From: Rhodoblastus sp963736175
GTDB lineage: Bacteria; Pseudomonadota; Alphaproteobacteria; Rhizobiales; Beijerinckiaceae
Length of the DNA stretch: 64,000 nucleotides
Assembly (NCBI GenBank): GCA_963736175.1
Contig: CAVTNU010000005.1
Location: forward strand, 186,001-250,000
Direction of reading: 5' to 3'
Shown here: piece after piece, positions 7,409 to 16,017 of the stretch
Layout: each line of letters begins with the position of its first letter
Position numbering within the stretch: position 1 is the stretch's first letter
The notes under the pieces: model-generated
Seen by the model: the letters and a program-made list of their open reading frames with translations, nothing else
The model's database searches: none
What the model was told of the DNA's origin: nothing
Translations under genes and position numbers: made by a program

Positions 7409-8692
7409 TCAGTCCGTCGTCACCTTCTTGAGCTTGCCGATGCCCAGCATATTGAGCGCAGCCGTCTCATAGAAGGGTTCGCTCTCGCCTTTGCGCATTT
7501 TGCGGATGAAGTACTTTTCGAATCCGATCTTGGCGGCATGCACCCACTTGCCCGACGACGACCAGTTAAGGTTGCGCGGCGGAATCTGCGGTTGTGCGAC
7601 GAAAGCGATGCCTGAATCGCCGAAATCGGCGAGGCAGACGGCGTTCCAGGTTCCCTGATGCGTGGGCTGTCCGCCCCGCAGCATCTGCCCGATATTCTGA
7701 GCCGTCGCGGTGACCATGGACTCGATCATGAAGCCGGTCTTGGGAACGCCGCAGGGAACGGGTGTCGGCCCCATGGGCGGAATGGCGACGCAGACGCCGA
7801 CCGCGAAGACATTCTTGAACTTCGGATTCTGCTGATGCTTGTCGACCAGCACGAAGCCGCGCGGATTGACCAGCCCATCAATGCCGCGCAGCGGCTTGAT
7901 GCCGCGGAAGGCCGGCAGCATCATCGAAAAGCCGAAGGGAAGCTCGCGAGCCGCCTTGACCGATCCGTCGTCGTTCACTTCTTCGAAGTGTATCTTGCCG
8001 CTCTCGACCTTGGTCACGCGCGAGTTCGTGAACCACTTGATGTGATGCTCGCGCATCTCGCTTTCGAGCAAGCCTTTGGTGTCGCCGACGCCGTCAAGGC
8101 CGATGTGGCCGATGTAGGGCTCGGAGGTCACAAAAGTCATCGGCACCTTGTCGCGAATCTTGCGACGGCGCAGCTCGGTTTCGAGAATGAAGGTGAATTC
8201 GTAGGCCGGGCCGTAGCACGAAGCGCCTTGAACGGCGCCGGTGACGATCGGACCCGGGTTCTTGCAGAAGTCCTCGAAGCTGACCGAAGCCTTGAGCGCG
8301 TGATCGACGTGGCAAATCGATTCCGTGAAGCCGGTCGGACCCAATCCTTCGATCTCGTCGAAAGCCAGTTCCGGGCCGGTGGCGATCACCAGATAATCAT
8401 AGGAAAGAGTGGAGCCGTCCTCCAATTCGATGCGATTGGCGTCGGGATCGACCTTGGCGACGGGAACGGGTTTGAAATTGATGCCGCGCTTGGCGAAGGT
8501 CGGAGCCAAATCCACCTCAACCGCCTCGCGCGTCCGCCAGCCTACCGCTACCCACGGATTTGACGGCACAAAATGATAAATCGGATCCTTGGTGACGACC
8601 GTGAGGTTGTCCTCCGGACGCATCTGATCCTTCATTTCATACGCCATAATGACGCCGCCAAGCCCGGCGCCCATAATCACTATCTCGGCCAT
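7409..8692 (-). CDS. sqr: Sulfide:quinone oxidoreductase, type I
   Basis: A 427-residue flavoprotein that oxidises sulfide to polysulfide or sulfane sulfur at the periplasmic membrane face and reduces quinone. The N-terminal FAD loop is IVIMGAGLGGVIMAY, and SNPWVAVGWR is typical of type I enzymes. Cysteines 127 (SICHVD), 159 (GASCYGPAYEF) and 353 (NAVCLADF) fall at the numbers reported as essential for the Rhodobacter capsulatus enzyme, which has the same length. The C-terminus is amphipathic, fitting monotopic membrane attachment. The gene is monocistronic with its own terminator, and a degenerate ATTC-N8-GGAT site lies 73-88 bases upstream. The SqrR-like regulator is the probable controller. 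Confidence 0.95.
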   Translation of the reverse strand: MAEIVIMGAGLGGVIMAYEMKDQMRPEDNLTVVTKDPIYHFVPSNPWVAVGWRTREAVEVDLAPTFAKRGINFKPVPVAKVDPDANRIELEDGSTLSYDYLVIATGPELAFDEIEGLGPTGFTESICHVDHALKASVSFEDFCKNPGPIVTGAVQGASCYGPAYEFTFILETELRRRKIRDKVPMTFVTSEPYIGHIGLDGVGDTKGLLESEMREHHIKWFTNSRVTKVESGKIHFEEVNDDGSVKAARELPFGFSMMLPAFRGIKPLRGIDGLVNPRGFVLVDKHQQNPKFKNVFAVGVCVAIPPMGPTPVPCGVPKTGFMIESMVTATAQNIGQMLRGGQPTHQGTWNAVCLADFGDSGIAFVAQPQIPPRNLNWSSSGKWVHAAKIGFEKYFIRKMRKGESEPFYETAALNMLGIGKLKKVTTD

Positions 8693-8764
8693 TTATTCCC
8701 CTCCCACTTTGTTTGCTCCAACCATCGACGGCCATTTTTTCGGCCGTTCTTTTTTAATCATTAT

Positions 8765-8780
8765 ATTCAACTATTCGGAT
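8765..8780. promoter_or_regulatory. Candidate SqrR-type operator before sqr
   Basis: ATTC-AACTATTC-GGAT, one mismatch from ATTC-N8-GAAT, in the AT-rich segment upstream of the sulfide:quinone oxidoreductase gene. Position and sequence suggest sulfide-responsive control; it is the weaker of the four main sites. Confidence 0.4.
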
Positions 8781-8927
8781 TTATCCAGTGCTAAGACGCC
8801 GCCGTCGGCTGCATCAGGGCCAAACTTTCGCTTTGGCGTCTCTTGCGTCGCAGCATGGGCGTCGCCTGGCCGTGGCGACGCCCAATCACGACAGTCCGAA
8901 CAGTCGCGAACCGAACCGGTCGAACGC

Positions 8928-9968
8928 TCAGACTAAAATCTTGATCAAGGCCAAGACAAGCAAGCTGATGAAGGCGGATGCGAACAACCCTAACGCCATA
9001 GGCCGCACTCCGGCCGAGAAGATATGGCGCAAGTTTGTGTGAAGCCCCATGGCCGCCATGGCCATGGACAGGAGGAACGTCGTCGCCGCGCCGACCGGAG
9101 CGCTGATCGCATGAGGAATGGCGACGACACTGTTCAGCGCGGCCATGGCGAGAAAGCCGACCAGGAACCAGGGAAACGGCGGCTTGCCTCTGACCCCTTC
9201 GCCGGCGAAGCCGAAACGCACGCTCATTTCGCCGAGCAGGATGATCACCGGCGCCATCATGGCGACGCGCGTCAATTTGGCGATCGTCCCGATATAGAGC
9301 GCTTCAGGGCCGCCGCGCGAGGACGCGAACACAGCCTGCGCAACCTCATGCACCGAAGCGCCGACCCACAGACCGTAAGACGTATCCGACAAATGCAACA
9401 GGCCCTGCAGGGCCGGATAAAGGAACATGGCGACCGTGCCGAACAGCGTCACGCCCGCCACAGCGTAAGCCGCGTCGTCGTCGTCGCCGCCGGTCGCGGC
9501 TTTGGCCGCGACGATCGCCGAGGCGCCGCAAATCGATGTGCCGACCGCGATCATAAGCGCAAGGCCGCCGCGGACGCCGATCACGCGGCCGACAAGAACC
9601 GTCGCCGCCAGCGTGGCGACAAGGCCCGAACCGATGATGGCGACGCCGCCGAAGCCGACTTCGGCCGCTTGCTGAGCGGTGATCTGCAAGCCGATCAGAA
9701 CGATGGAGAGCCGCAAGATCCGACGCAGGGAAAAGTTCACGCCGTCGCTGGTTCCCTTGATGGCGCCAAAGGAATTGTGGATGAGCGCTCCGATCAGGAT
9801 CGACAGGATCATCGGGCTCAGATGGTCGACGACGGGAAGGTAGCGCAAGCCATAAGAAACGAGCGCAATGCCGCCCGTCAGCGCCAAACCCGGCGCCAGC
9901 CCCTGCACAAGATCGAACAGTTCGTTTTTCGTTGAAAGCGCTGTGATGGTGGCGTTAGCGCTGGTCAT
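8928..9968 (-). CDS. YeiH-family putative sulfate/sulfite exporter
   Basis: A polytopic membrane protein of about 346 residues in the YeiH/PSE family (UPF0324). It has about ten hydrophobic helices, the segment ILSILIGALIHN, and GTSICGASAIVA near the middle, a hallmark of the family. Members are predicted anion exporters, and some are linked to sulfur or taurine catabolism. Next to sqr and upstream of dsr, export of sulfite or sulfate made by sulfur oxidation is a reasonable inference, not shown. The frame is open to 10001; the ATG at 9968 is chosen because the residues before it are charged and cysteine-rich, but neither start has a strong ribosome site. Confidence 0.8.
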   Translation of the reverse strand: MTSANATITALSTKNELFDLVQGLAPGLALTGGIALVSYGLRYLPVVDHLSPMILSILIGALIHNSFGAIKGTSDGVNFSLRRILRLSIVLIGLQITAQQAAEVGFGGVAIIGSGLVATLAATVLVGRVIGVRGGLALMIAVGTSICGASAIVAAKAATGGDDDDAAYAVAGVTLFGTVAMFLYPALQGLLHLSDTSYGLWVGASVHEVAQAVFASSRGGPEALYIGTIAKLTRVAMMAPVIILLGEMSVRFGFAGEGVRGKPPFPWFLVGFLAMAALNSVVAIPHAISAPVGAATTFLLSMAMAAMGLHTNLRHIFSAGVRPMALGLFASAFISLLVLALIKILV

Positions 9969-10237
9969 TCGGCAATTCCCAATAGAGCATGACCGCGACA
10001 AGGCGCCCGGCCTTCCGACACGATCATGTGGTGGAGCAAAGGCTTACAGCGGATGACGCGACGGCGTGGAGGCGCGTCCCGCTCAAGCGTCATCTTCTCT
10101 ATCGGATATTTCGATTTATCAATCTAACAAATAATTATTGTTTAAATAATCGTTTTAATCGATTGATTGACCCGCCGCTGACGCTCGACCAAAAGCTCGC
10201 GACACAAACGACGCGCTGGAAGCCCTGCGAGCGCCGA

Positions 10238-10456
10238 TCACGCCTTGTCGGGCACCCCTTGCGACCAGCGCAGCATGTGCTGGCCCCACTCGCCGGCCGT
10301 CGCGGCGTCGATCTCAAGAATGGTGTAGCGCGCGCCTTCCCGAATCGTCACCCGCAACAGACGCATTCCGCTCTCGTAGGACACCTCCTCAAGGCGCACC
10401 TGTCGCTTGTAGGGGGCCTCGATCACCGCAATTTCCGACTTTTCATGCGTCGTCAT
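10238..10456 (-). CDS. Small protein of unknown function in the dsr-flanking operon
   Basis: A 72-residue soluble protein, not recognised. It reads as a compact alpha/beta protein with a basic patch (YKRQVRLEEVSYESGMRLL) followed by RVTIREGARYTILEID and a WGQHMLRW end. It has no cysteine and no membrane segment. Its ATG overlaps the stop of the upstream 66-residue gene by ATGA, and the pair follows the TauD-like gene on the same strand, so it probably belongs to an operon transcribed divergently from dsrA. Codon use is like that of the neighbours, supporting a real gene. Confidence 0.7.
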   Translation of the reverse strand: MTTHEKSEIAVIEAPYKRQVRLEEVSYESGMRLLRVTIREGARYTILEIDAATAGEWGQHMLRWSQGVPDKA

Positions 10457-10653
10457 TTGCGCGCACTTTCCGCCCGATAAAAAGCCAGTTCGAGCTGCTG
10501 CTCCCATTTGCGCGGCGTGTCTCGGTATTCTGGCTTGATGTCGAAATAGAGATGGATTTCGCCCGCCCGCGCCGCCTCGACCACCAGCTGTTCGAGCTCC
10601 TCGAAGCTGTTGACCTCTGGATGGGCGATAATGAGATCGCTGATCTGAACCAT
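10453..10653 (-). CDS. Small acidic protein of unknown function
   Basis: A 66-residue protein, not recognised. It begins MVQISDLIIAHPEVNSFEEL and continues with an acidic helix and IHLYFDIKPEYRDTPRKWEQ. It lacks cysteines, signal peptide and membrane helices. The start at 10653 has a clear AGGAG site, whereas the longer frame to 10692 has none. It is translationally coupled (ATGA) to the following 72-residue gene and lies about 110 bases after the TauD-like dioxygenase gene. The tight pairing suggests the two small products act together, perhaps as a complex; this is inference. Confidence 0.7.
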   Translation of the reverse strand: MVQISDLIIAHPEVNSFEELEQLVVEAARAGEIHLYFDIKPEYRDTPRKWEQQLELAFYRAESARK

Positions 10654-10764
10654 GTGAACTCCTGACGTCAAAAACGCATTTCCAAGAATCAACCGAACTG
10701 CTGCGGATTATGCCGCGACTCGAATCGCAAACCGTTCGCGCCGAAAACCTTTAGCGACGAATCT

Positions 10765-11703
10765 CTATGCGATTCGGCCATGAAACCTGATGCGATACAA
10801 CAGTCGCGGGCTATCGGAGCCGTCGGCGAAGGCGCTACGGTCGTGCAGGACGTTGTTACAGATCAGTCCCTGCCCCGGCGCGAGGCGCCCGTGACGGACC
10901 AGCGTCTCCGTCTGGATGAGCGCGAGCAGCGTGTCCGCCGCCTGTCGCGTCGCCTCGTCGCGCCATGAGACAAACTTCTTTCGCGCCGAATAGCGCATCC
11001 CCAGCGCTCCCGACCGATCAACATAAAACACAGGTCCGGTGTTTTCCGGCCGCACGCGACCGCTTGCCTCGACGCTGGCTGGAATCGTCATGGCCTGCTC
11101 GTGCATCAGCAGGCGAACGGCCATCGGATCGCGGTCGCGCAATCGCAGGTAGGCGATCTCATGATCGAGCAACTGGTTTTCGCCGCCGGCGCGCGCCGGA
11201 TTGCCGCAATGCAATATCATTGCTTTCACGCAACGCTCGGCTCCGTGATAATTATAATAGCCGTCGGTATGCCAGCTGATCGCCCGATCCGTATAGGGGA
11301 TATAGCCAAGCCGGCCGCCGTTCCGCACCGCCTCGATTCGCACGACGCCGTTGCGATTGGCTGAGCGGTGGTCCTCCACCGCATCAAGGCCGAAGGTTTT
11401 TCCCAGCGCCAGCAAGGCGCGCCCAACCGCATCGTCGTCGGACGGAGGACGAGCAAGAATATAAAGAGCCATATTCGACTCTGCGATGCGCGCTCTGATG
11501 CCGGCCCGTTCGCCCGGCGAAAGCGCCGTCGCGTCGGCTATCTCGACAGGCGCCGCCGACGCCGCCGATTCGTAGCGACGAAGCTTGCTTTCCCGCCAAG
11601 CGCGATAGGCGCGCGCGTCATCAAGATCGAAAACGTTGTCGCCCGCCTCGCCCGAGCGCGGCGCAACGTCGACGCCGCATTCGTTCTCCACCCCATTAGG
11701 CAT
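10765..11703 (-). CDS. TauD/TfdA-family Fe(II)/2-oxoglutarate-dependent dioxygenase
   Basis: A 312-residue protein with the TauD core. The iron-binding HxD is H145-T-D147 in ISWHTDGYYN, the distal histidine is H287 in NNVLHDRSAF, and the 2-oxoglutarate-binding arginine is probably R300 or R304 (PRLLYRIRF). The first 80 residues do not match known N-terminal domains by eye. Such enzymes hydroxylate taurine, sulfonates, betaines or other small substrates; the substrate here is unknown. It is divergent from dsrA across a region with an ATTC-N8-GCAT site and is followed by two small unknown genes. An alternative in-frame ATG at 11745 cannot be excluded. Confidence 0.83.
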   Translation of the reverse strand: MPNGVENECGVDVAPRSGEAGDNVFDLDDARAYRAWRESKLRRYESAASAAPVEIADATALSPGERAGIRARIAESNMALYILARPPSDDDAVGRALLALGKTFGLDAVEDHRSANRNGVVRIEAVRNGGRLGYIPYTDRAISWHTDGYYNYHGAERCVKAMILHCGNPARAGGENQLLDHEIAYLRLRDRDPMAVRLLMHEQAMTIPASVEASGRVRPENTGPVFYVDRSGALGMRYSARKKFVSWRDEATRQAADTLLALIQTETLVRHGRLAPGQGLICNNVLHDRSAFADGSDSPRLLYRIRFHGRIA

Positions 11704-11762
11704 TGTAATTTCGCTCGATCCACTGGTTCTGGAAGGATTTTTCATTTTCTCGCACTTTACCT

Positions 11763-11778
11763 ATTCTCATATTCGCAT
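11763..11778. promoter_or_regulatory. Candidate operator in the tauD-like/dsrA divergent promoter
   Basis: ATTC-TCATATTC-GCAT, a degenerate ATTC-N8-GAAT site located between the divergent TauD-like gene and dsrA, where one bound repressor could control both directions. Its core TTCTCATAT is shared with the sites near 7210, 30129 and 31170. Confidence 0.45.
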
Positions 11779-11939
11779 TTCCTGTTATAATCGCAACATC
11801 AAATAACATCGCGGGATTTAGCGACGTCGCAAAAAGCGAATGCGCTCCGCGGTACAGGGACGGGCCGCTTCATCGAAAGCGGAAAAACGCGCTAACGATA
11901 GCCAAGCCTTAGACTTGCGTCGGCAGAGGGAGAGAAAAC

Positions 11940-13247
11940 GTGTCGCACGACGAATCCAAACAGAACCCTGCGGGTCGCCAGCCAAACGCCCAACACCCGA
12001 CTCCGATGCTCGACCAGCTCGAAACCGGACCTTGGCCGAGCTTCGTCAGCGGCCTGAAGCGTCTGCGCGACAATGCCGACGCGCAATACGCCCCGATGAT
12101 GAACGACTTGCTCGGGCAGCTCGAGCACTCTTATGAAGAGCGCACGGGATTCTGGAAAGGCGGCACGGTTTCCGTCTTCGGTTACGGCGGCGGCGTCATT
12201 CCGCGTTTCTCCGAGGTCGCCGACAAATTTCCGGCCTCGAAAGAGTTTCACACGCTGCGCATTCAGCCGCCGGCCGGCCTTCATTACACGACCGACGTGT
12301 TGCGGCAGCTTTGCGATATCTGGGAGCGCCATGGCTCCGGCCTGATCGCCTTCCACGGTCAAAGCGGCGACATCATGTTCCAGGGCTGCTCGACCGACAA
12401 GGTGCAGGTCGCCTTTGACGAATTCAACGAGGCGGGCTTCGACCTTGGCGGCGCCGGCCCCGCGCTGCGCACCTCGATGAGCTGCGTCGGACATGCGCGT
12501 TGCGAAATGTCCTGCTACGACGAAGTGAAGGCGCACCGCTCCGTCATCAACGAGTTCCTGGACGAAATGCATCGCCCGGCTCTGCCGTATAAATTCAAGT
12601 TCAAATTCTCCGGCTGCGGCAACGATTGCGTGAACGCGATCCACCGCGCCGATTTCGCCCTCATCGGCACCTGGCGCGACAACATGAAGGTCAACCAGGA
12701 AGAGGTGAAGGCCTATGTCGCCAAGGCCGGACGCAAATATACGATCGATCACGTCATCGCGATGTGCCCGACCCGCGCGCTGAGCCTCAACGACGACGAC
12801 ACGCTTGATGTCGACAACAAAGCCTGCGTGCGTTGCATGCATTGCCTCAATGTCATGAACAAGGCGCTGGCGCCCGGCGACGACAAGGGCGCCTCGATTC
12901 TGATCGGCGGCAAACGCTCGCTCAAGGTCGGCGATTTGATGGGCGTGATGATGGTTCCATTCATCAAGCTCGAAACCGACGAGGATTTCGAAAAGCTCGT
13001 CGATTTTTCGCGCACCCTGCTTGAGTTCTTCGCCGATAACGCGCTCGAGCACGAACGGATTGGCGAGACCATTGACCGCATCGGTCTGCCGGCCTTCCTT
13101 GAGGCCGTTGGCATCGAACCCGACCCCAACATGGTCAATCACCCGCGCACGTCGAGCTATGTCCGGACGGATGACTTTACCGACGAGGCCAACAAGTACT
13201 TCGAGCGCAAGGCGCGCGACTCTGGACTGACCGTCGCGGCCGATTGA
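11940..13247 (+). CDS. dsrA: Reverse-type dissimilatory sulfite reductase, alpha subunit
   Basis: The 435-residue DsrA. Cysteines C182-X5-C188 (SCVGHARC) and C226-X3-C230 (SGCGNDC) bind the [4Fe-4S] cluster coupled to siroheme. The inserted ferredoxin domain has C276, C296, C299 and C302 (CVRCMHC). In sulfur oxidisers DsrAB runs in reverse, taking sulfur delivered on DsrC to sulfite in the cytoplasm. The oxidative direction is supported by the presence of dsrEFH, dsrL, sqr and tusA and the absence of dsrD. Translation starts at GTG after an AGGGAGAG site. It is the first gene of an operon that runs at least to dsrP and probably beyond dsrN. Confidence 0.97.
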   Translation: MSHDESKQNPAGRQPNAQHPTPMLDQLETGPWPSFVSGLKRLRDNADAQYAPMMNDLLGQLEHSYEERTGFWKGGTVSVFGYGGGVIPRFSEVADKFPASKEFHTLRIQPPAGLHYTTDVLRQLCDIWERHGSGLIAFHGQSGDIMFQGCSTDKVQVAFDEFNEAGFDLGGAGPALRTSMSCVGHARCEMSCYDEVKAHRSVINEFLDEMHRPALPYKFKFKFSGCGNDCVNAIHRADFALIGTWRDNMKVNQEEVKAYVAKAGRKYTIDHVIAMCPTRALSLNDDDTLDVDNKACVRCMHCLNVMNKALAPGDDKGASILIGGKRSLKVGDLMGVMMVPFIKLETDEDFEKLVDFSRTLLEFFADNALEHERIGETIDRIGLPAFLEAVGIEPDPNMVNHPRTSSYVRTDDFTDEANKYFERKARDSGLTVAAD

Positions 13248-13314
13248 TAAGCCGCCGTTGACCAATAACCGCGTTTCGCGGGCTCATTGAAAAGTCTTTT
13301 GGGGAGAGAAATCT

Positions 13315-14394
13315 ATGAATAGCGTCGCTGCGATGCGTCGTCCGGATGAAGTCGGCGTTCCGGATCCGTTTCCCTATATGCATCCGCTGATGAAGAAAAA
13401 TTACGGCGCCTGGGCCTGGCACGACCGCCCGCGCCCCGGCGTGCTGCATCATGTCGCCAAGAGCGGCGACGAAATCTGGACGGTTCGCGCTGGCACGCAG
13501 CGTCAGATGGACGTCTTCACCATCCGCAAGCTGTGTGAAATCGCCGACAAATTCGCCGAAGGCTTTGTCCGTTTCACCACCCGCTCCAATATTGAGTTCC
13601 TCATCGCCGATCACGCCAAGGTCGCGCCGCTCATCGAAGCCTTGAACAAGGAAGGCTTCCCGATCGGCGGCACCGGCAATTCGGTTTCGATGATCTCCCA
13701 TACGCAGGGCTGGCTGCACTGCGACATCCCCGGCACCGACGCCTCCGGCGTGGTGAAGAGCCTGATGGACATGATGCATCAGGAATTCATCAAGGAGGAG
13801 ATGCCGAACCGCGTGCGCATCACCACCTCCTGCTGCCAGATCAACTGCGGCGGTCAGGGCGATATTTCGATCAACGTTCAGTATACCAAGCCGCCCAAAA
13901 TCAATCACGATCTCGTCTCGAAGATCTGCGAACGCCCGGCCGTCGTCGCGCGCTGCCCGGTCGCCGCCATTCGTCCCGCCTTGGTCGACGGCAAGCCTTC
14001 GCTCGAGGTCGACGAGCAAAAATGCGTGTGTTGCGGCGCCTGCTACGCGCCCTGCCCGCCGATGCAGATCAACGGACTGGATTCGACAAAAATCGCCGTC
14101 TGGGTCGGCGGCAAACATTCCAATGCGCGCTCAAAGCCGACCTTCCACAAGCTCGTCATCGCCAATCTGCCGAACAACCCGCCGCGCTGGCCGGAAGTTG
14201 AAGAGGTCGTTCGTAAGATTCTTTACGCTTACAAGGACAACGCCAAGGACTTCGAGCGCATGGGCGAGTGGATCGAGCGCATCGGCTGGCCGCGTTTCTT
14301 CGAACTGACCGGTTTCGCCTTCACCAAGCATCATCTCGACACTTGGACGGGCGCGCGCAAAACGATGAACATGTCGGCGCACGTTCACTTCTGA
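13315..14394 (+). CDS. dsrB: Reverse-type dissimilatory sulfite reductase, beta subunit
   Basis: The 359-residue DsrB, 67 bases after dsrA with a GGGGAGAG ribosome site. Cluster-binding cysteines are C136 (WLHCDIPG) and C173, C174, C178 (TSCCQINC); the spacing 37-1-4 is that of DsrB. The ferredoxin insert carries C214 and CVCCGACYAPC from residue 237. With DsrA it forms the alpha2-beta2 enzyme that holds the active siroheme. Length and all motifs are typical, and no damage is seen. DsrC, encoded four genes downstream, docks its C-terminal arm in the DsrA/DsrB interface. Confidence 0.97.
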   Translation: MNSVAAMRRPDEVGVPDPFPYMHPLMKKNYGAWAWHDRPRPGVLHHVAKSGDEIWTVRAGTQRQMDVFTIRKLCEIADKFAEGFVRFTTRSNIEFLIADHAKVAPLIEALNKEGFPIGGTGNSVSMISHTQGWLHCDIPGTDASGVVKSLMDMMHQEFIKEEMPNRVRITTSCCQINCGGQGDISINVQYTKPPKINHDLVSKICERPAVVARCPVAAIRPALVDGKPSLEVDEQKCVCCGACYAPCPPMQINGLDSTKIAVWVGGKHSNARSKPTFHKLVIANLPNNPPRWPEVEEVVRKILYAYKDNAKDFERMGEWIERIGWPRFFELTGFAFTKHHLDTWTGARKTMNMSAHVHF

Positions 14395-14464
14395 TCGGAC
14401 GCGTCCGTCGCCCGGCGGCGCGCGCCTGCTCGTCATTCTCCCCCCCAAAGCCAGCGAGGTTGCG

Positions 14465-14857
14465 GTGCGCTTTGCAATTGTTGTCAACGAAGGTCCCTAC
14501 ACGCATCAAGCGTCAGACACGGCCTATCAGTTCACCAAGGCCGCCCTGGAAAAGGGTCACGAAATTTTTCGTGTGTTTTTCTATCACGACGGCGTGAACA
14601 ACGCGACGCGCTTCACCGTGCCGCCTCAGGACGATCGCAATCTGCAGCGTCTATGGAGCGATCTCGCCGAAGCGCATAAGCTCGATATGGTGGTCTGTAT
14701 CGCCGCCGCGCAGCGTCGCGGCATTCTCGACGCCAATGAGGCGAAAAGGCAGGGCAAGGACGGCGACAACATCGCCCCGGGTTTCCGCATTTCCGGCCTT
14801 GGCCAGCTCATCGAGGCGGGCATTCAGGCCGATCGTCTGGTCGTGTTCGGGGATTGA
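14465..14857 (+). CDS. dsrE: DsrE, catalytic subunit of the DsrEFH sulfurtransferase
   Basis: A 130-residue member of the DsrE fold, beginning MRFAIVVNEGPYTHQAS from a GTG codon preceded by GAGG. The persulfide cysteine is in VVCIAAAQRRGI (about residue 79), corresponding to Cys78 of the Allochromatium protein, which accepts sulfur from TusA and hands it to DsrC. DsrEFH marks oxidative dsr systems and is missing from sulfite reducers. It is followed at close spacing by dsrF and dsrH, and the three form the hexameric complex. Confidence 0.95.
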   Translation: MRFAIVVNEGPYTHQASDTAYQFTKAALEKGHEIFRVFFYHDGVNNATRFTVPPQDDRNLQRLWSDLAEAHKLDMVVCIAAAQRRGILDANEAKRQGKDGDNIAPGFRISGLGQLIEAGIQADRLVVFGD

Positions 14858-14867
14858 GGAGAGAAAC

Positions 14868-15284
14868 ATGTCTGACGAACAGGTGAAGAAGAAGTTTCTC
14901 TACATCAACCGTAAGGCGCCCTTCGGCACGATCTACGCTCTGGAATCGCTTGAGGTCGTGCTGATCGGCGCGGCGTTCGAGCAGGACGTCAGCTTGGCGT
15001 TCATCGACGACGGCGTGTTTCAGCTGATGGAAGGGCAGGACGCCACGGCGGCCGGTATGAAGACCTTTTCAAAGATCTATCGCGCGCTCGGCGACTACGA
15101 CGTGCGCAAATTCTATGTCGAAAAGGAATCGCTCGCCGAGCGCGGGCTTTCTCTCGATGATCTGATGCCCCTCACCTACGAGGACGAGGACGAGGATTAC
15201 GCCGAAAAGCCTTCGATCATTCCCGTCAGTCGGTCGGAAATGGTCAAACTGATCGCCGGTCAGGATGTGGTTCTCAGCTTTTGA
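14868..15284 (+). CDS. dsrF: DsrF subunit of DsrEFH
   Basis: A 138-residue DsrF. The ATG at 14868 is chosen because it has GAGGAGAG just upstream and makes the family N-terminus KKFLYINRKAPFGTIYALE; the frame is open much farther but only over dsrE. It contains the FDDGV-like stretch LAFIDDGVFQL and an acidic run (DEDEDYAEKP) near residue 106. It has no cysteine and serves as a structural partner of DsrE in the E2F2H2 complex, at the cytoplasmic sulfur-transfer step before DsrC. Confidence 0.94.
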   Translation: MSDEQVKKKFLYINRKAPFGTIYALESLEVVLIGAAFEQDVSLAFIDDGVFQLMEGQDATAAGMKTFSKIYRALGDYDVRKFYVEKESLAERGLSLDDLMPLTYEDEDEDYAEKPSIIPVSRSEMVKLIAGQDVVLSF

Positions 15285-15291
15285 GGAAATG

Positions 15292-15600
15292 ATGTCGACG
15301 CTGCACACTGTCAATAAATCGCCTTACGAGCGCAATTCGCTGAAGAGCTGCCTTGATCACATCGCCGCCGGCGACGTCGTGCTGCTGATTGAAGACGGCG
15401 TTCTTGGCGCGCGCAAAGGCGGAACGTTCGCGCAAACGCTGGCCGACGCCAAGGCGTCTTGCGCGATTTACGCCCTGGGCGCCGACCTGGCGGCTCGCGG
15501 CGTCAAACAGGAAGATTTGGCCGAGGGGATAAAGCTCGTCGATTATGCGGGCTTTGTCGATCTGGCCGCCAGCGCGGCGCGCGTCTGCGCCTGGCTTTGA
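15292..15600 (+). CDS. dsrH: DsrH subunit of DsrEFH
   Basis: A 102-residue DsrH/TusB-like protein. The start at 15292 gives the family N-terminus STLHTVNKSPYERNSL; the neighbouring ATG at 15289 is equally placed behind the GAGGA that overlaps the dsrF stop. C20 (LKSCLDHI) is at the position of the conserved DsrH cysteine. Further landmarks are DVVLLIEDGVLGA and IYALGADLAARG. It completes the DsrEFH set, with tight spacing to dsrF and dsrC. Confidence 0.94.
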   Translation: MSTLHTVNKSPYERNSLKSCLDHIAAGDVVLLIEDGVLGARKGGTFAQTLADAKASCAIYALGADLAARGVKQEDLAEGIKLVDYAGFVDLAASAARVCAWL

Positions 15601-15627
15601 ACCATAGCAATCAAACAGGAGAAAAAC

Positions 15628-15963
15628 ATGTCGGGTTATCAAGTCAACGGCGCCGTCGTCGAGCATGACGAGGAAGGCTATCTCACGGACATCGGCCAAT
15701 GGAATAAGGACATCGCCGACATCATCGCCAAGGCGGAGCACATCGACATGACCGACGAGCATTGGGTCGTCGTCAACTTCCTGCGCGACTATTACGAAGA
15801 ATACCAAATCGCGCCGGCCGTCCGCATCCTCGTGAAGGAAATGACCAAAAAATACGGCAAGGAAAAAGGCGACCAGAAGGCGCTCTACGCCCTGTTCCCC
15901 TATGGTCCCGCTAAACAGGCCTGCAAGATCGCCGGTCTGCCGAAGCCGACCGGCTGCGTCTGA
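15628..15963 (+). CDS. dsrC: DsrC sulfur carrier
   Basis: A 111-residue DsrC with the flexible C-terminal arm KQACKIAGLPKPTGCV carrying both redox cysteines, the penultimate CysA (C110) and CysB ten residues earlier (C100). DsrC accepts sulfur from DsrEFH, delivers it to DsrAB, and after sulfite release its disulfide or trisulfide is handled by the membrane complex DsrMKJOP. The upstream AGGAG is strong, suggesting high expression. A second, cysteine-free family member is encoded at 29153, so this gene is the functional carrier. Confidence 0.97.
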   Translation: MSGYQVNGAVVEHDEEGYLTDIGQWNKDIADIIAKAEHIDMTDEHWVVVNFLRDYYEEYQIAPAVRILVKEMTKKYGKEKGDQKALYALFPYGPAKQACKIAGLPKPTGCV

Positions 15964-16017
15964 TCTTACCGGGTCAAATCCGAAGGGCCGACAAGAGCCC
16001 GCGGACGGGAGGGAACC

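Noticed and set aside
11892..13265. Long open frame (457 codons) antisense to dsrA
   Set aside because: It mirrors the codon structure of dsrA in GC-rich DNA; the product is low-complexity, rich in alanine, aspartate, histidine and valine, with no ribosome site. The dsrA frame has full motifs.
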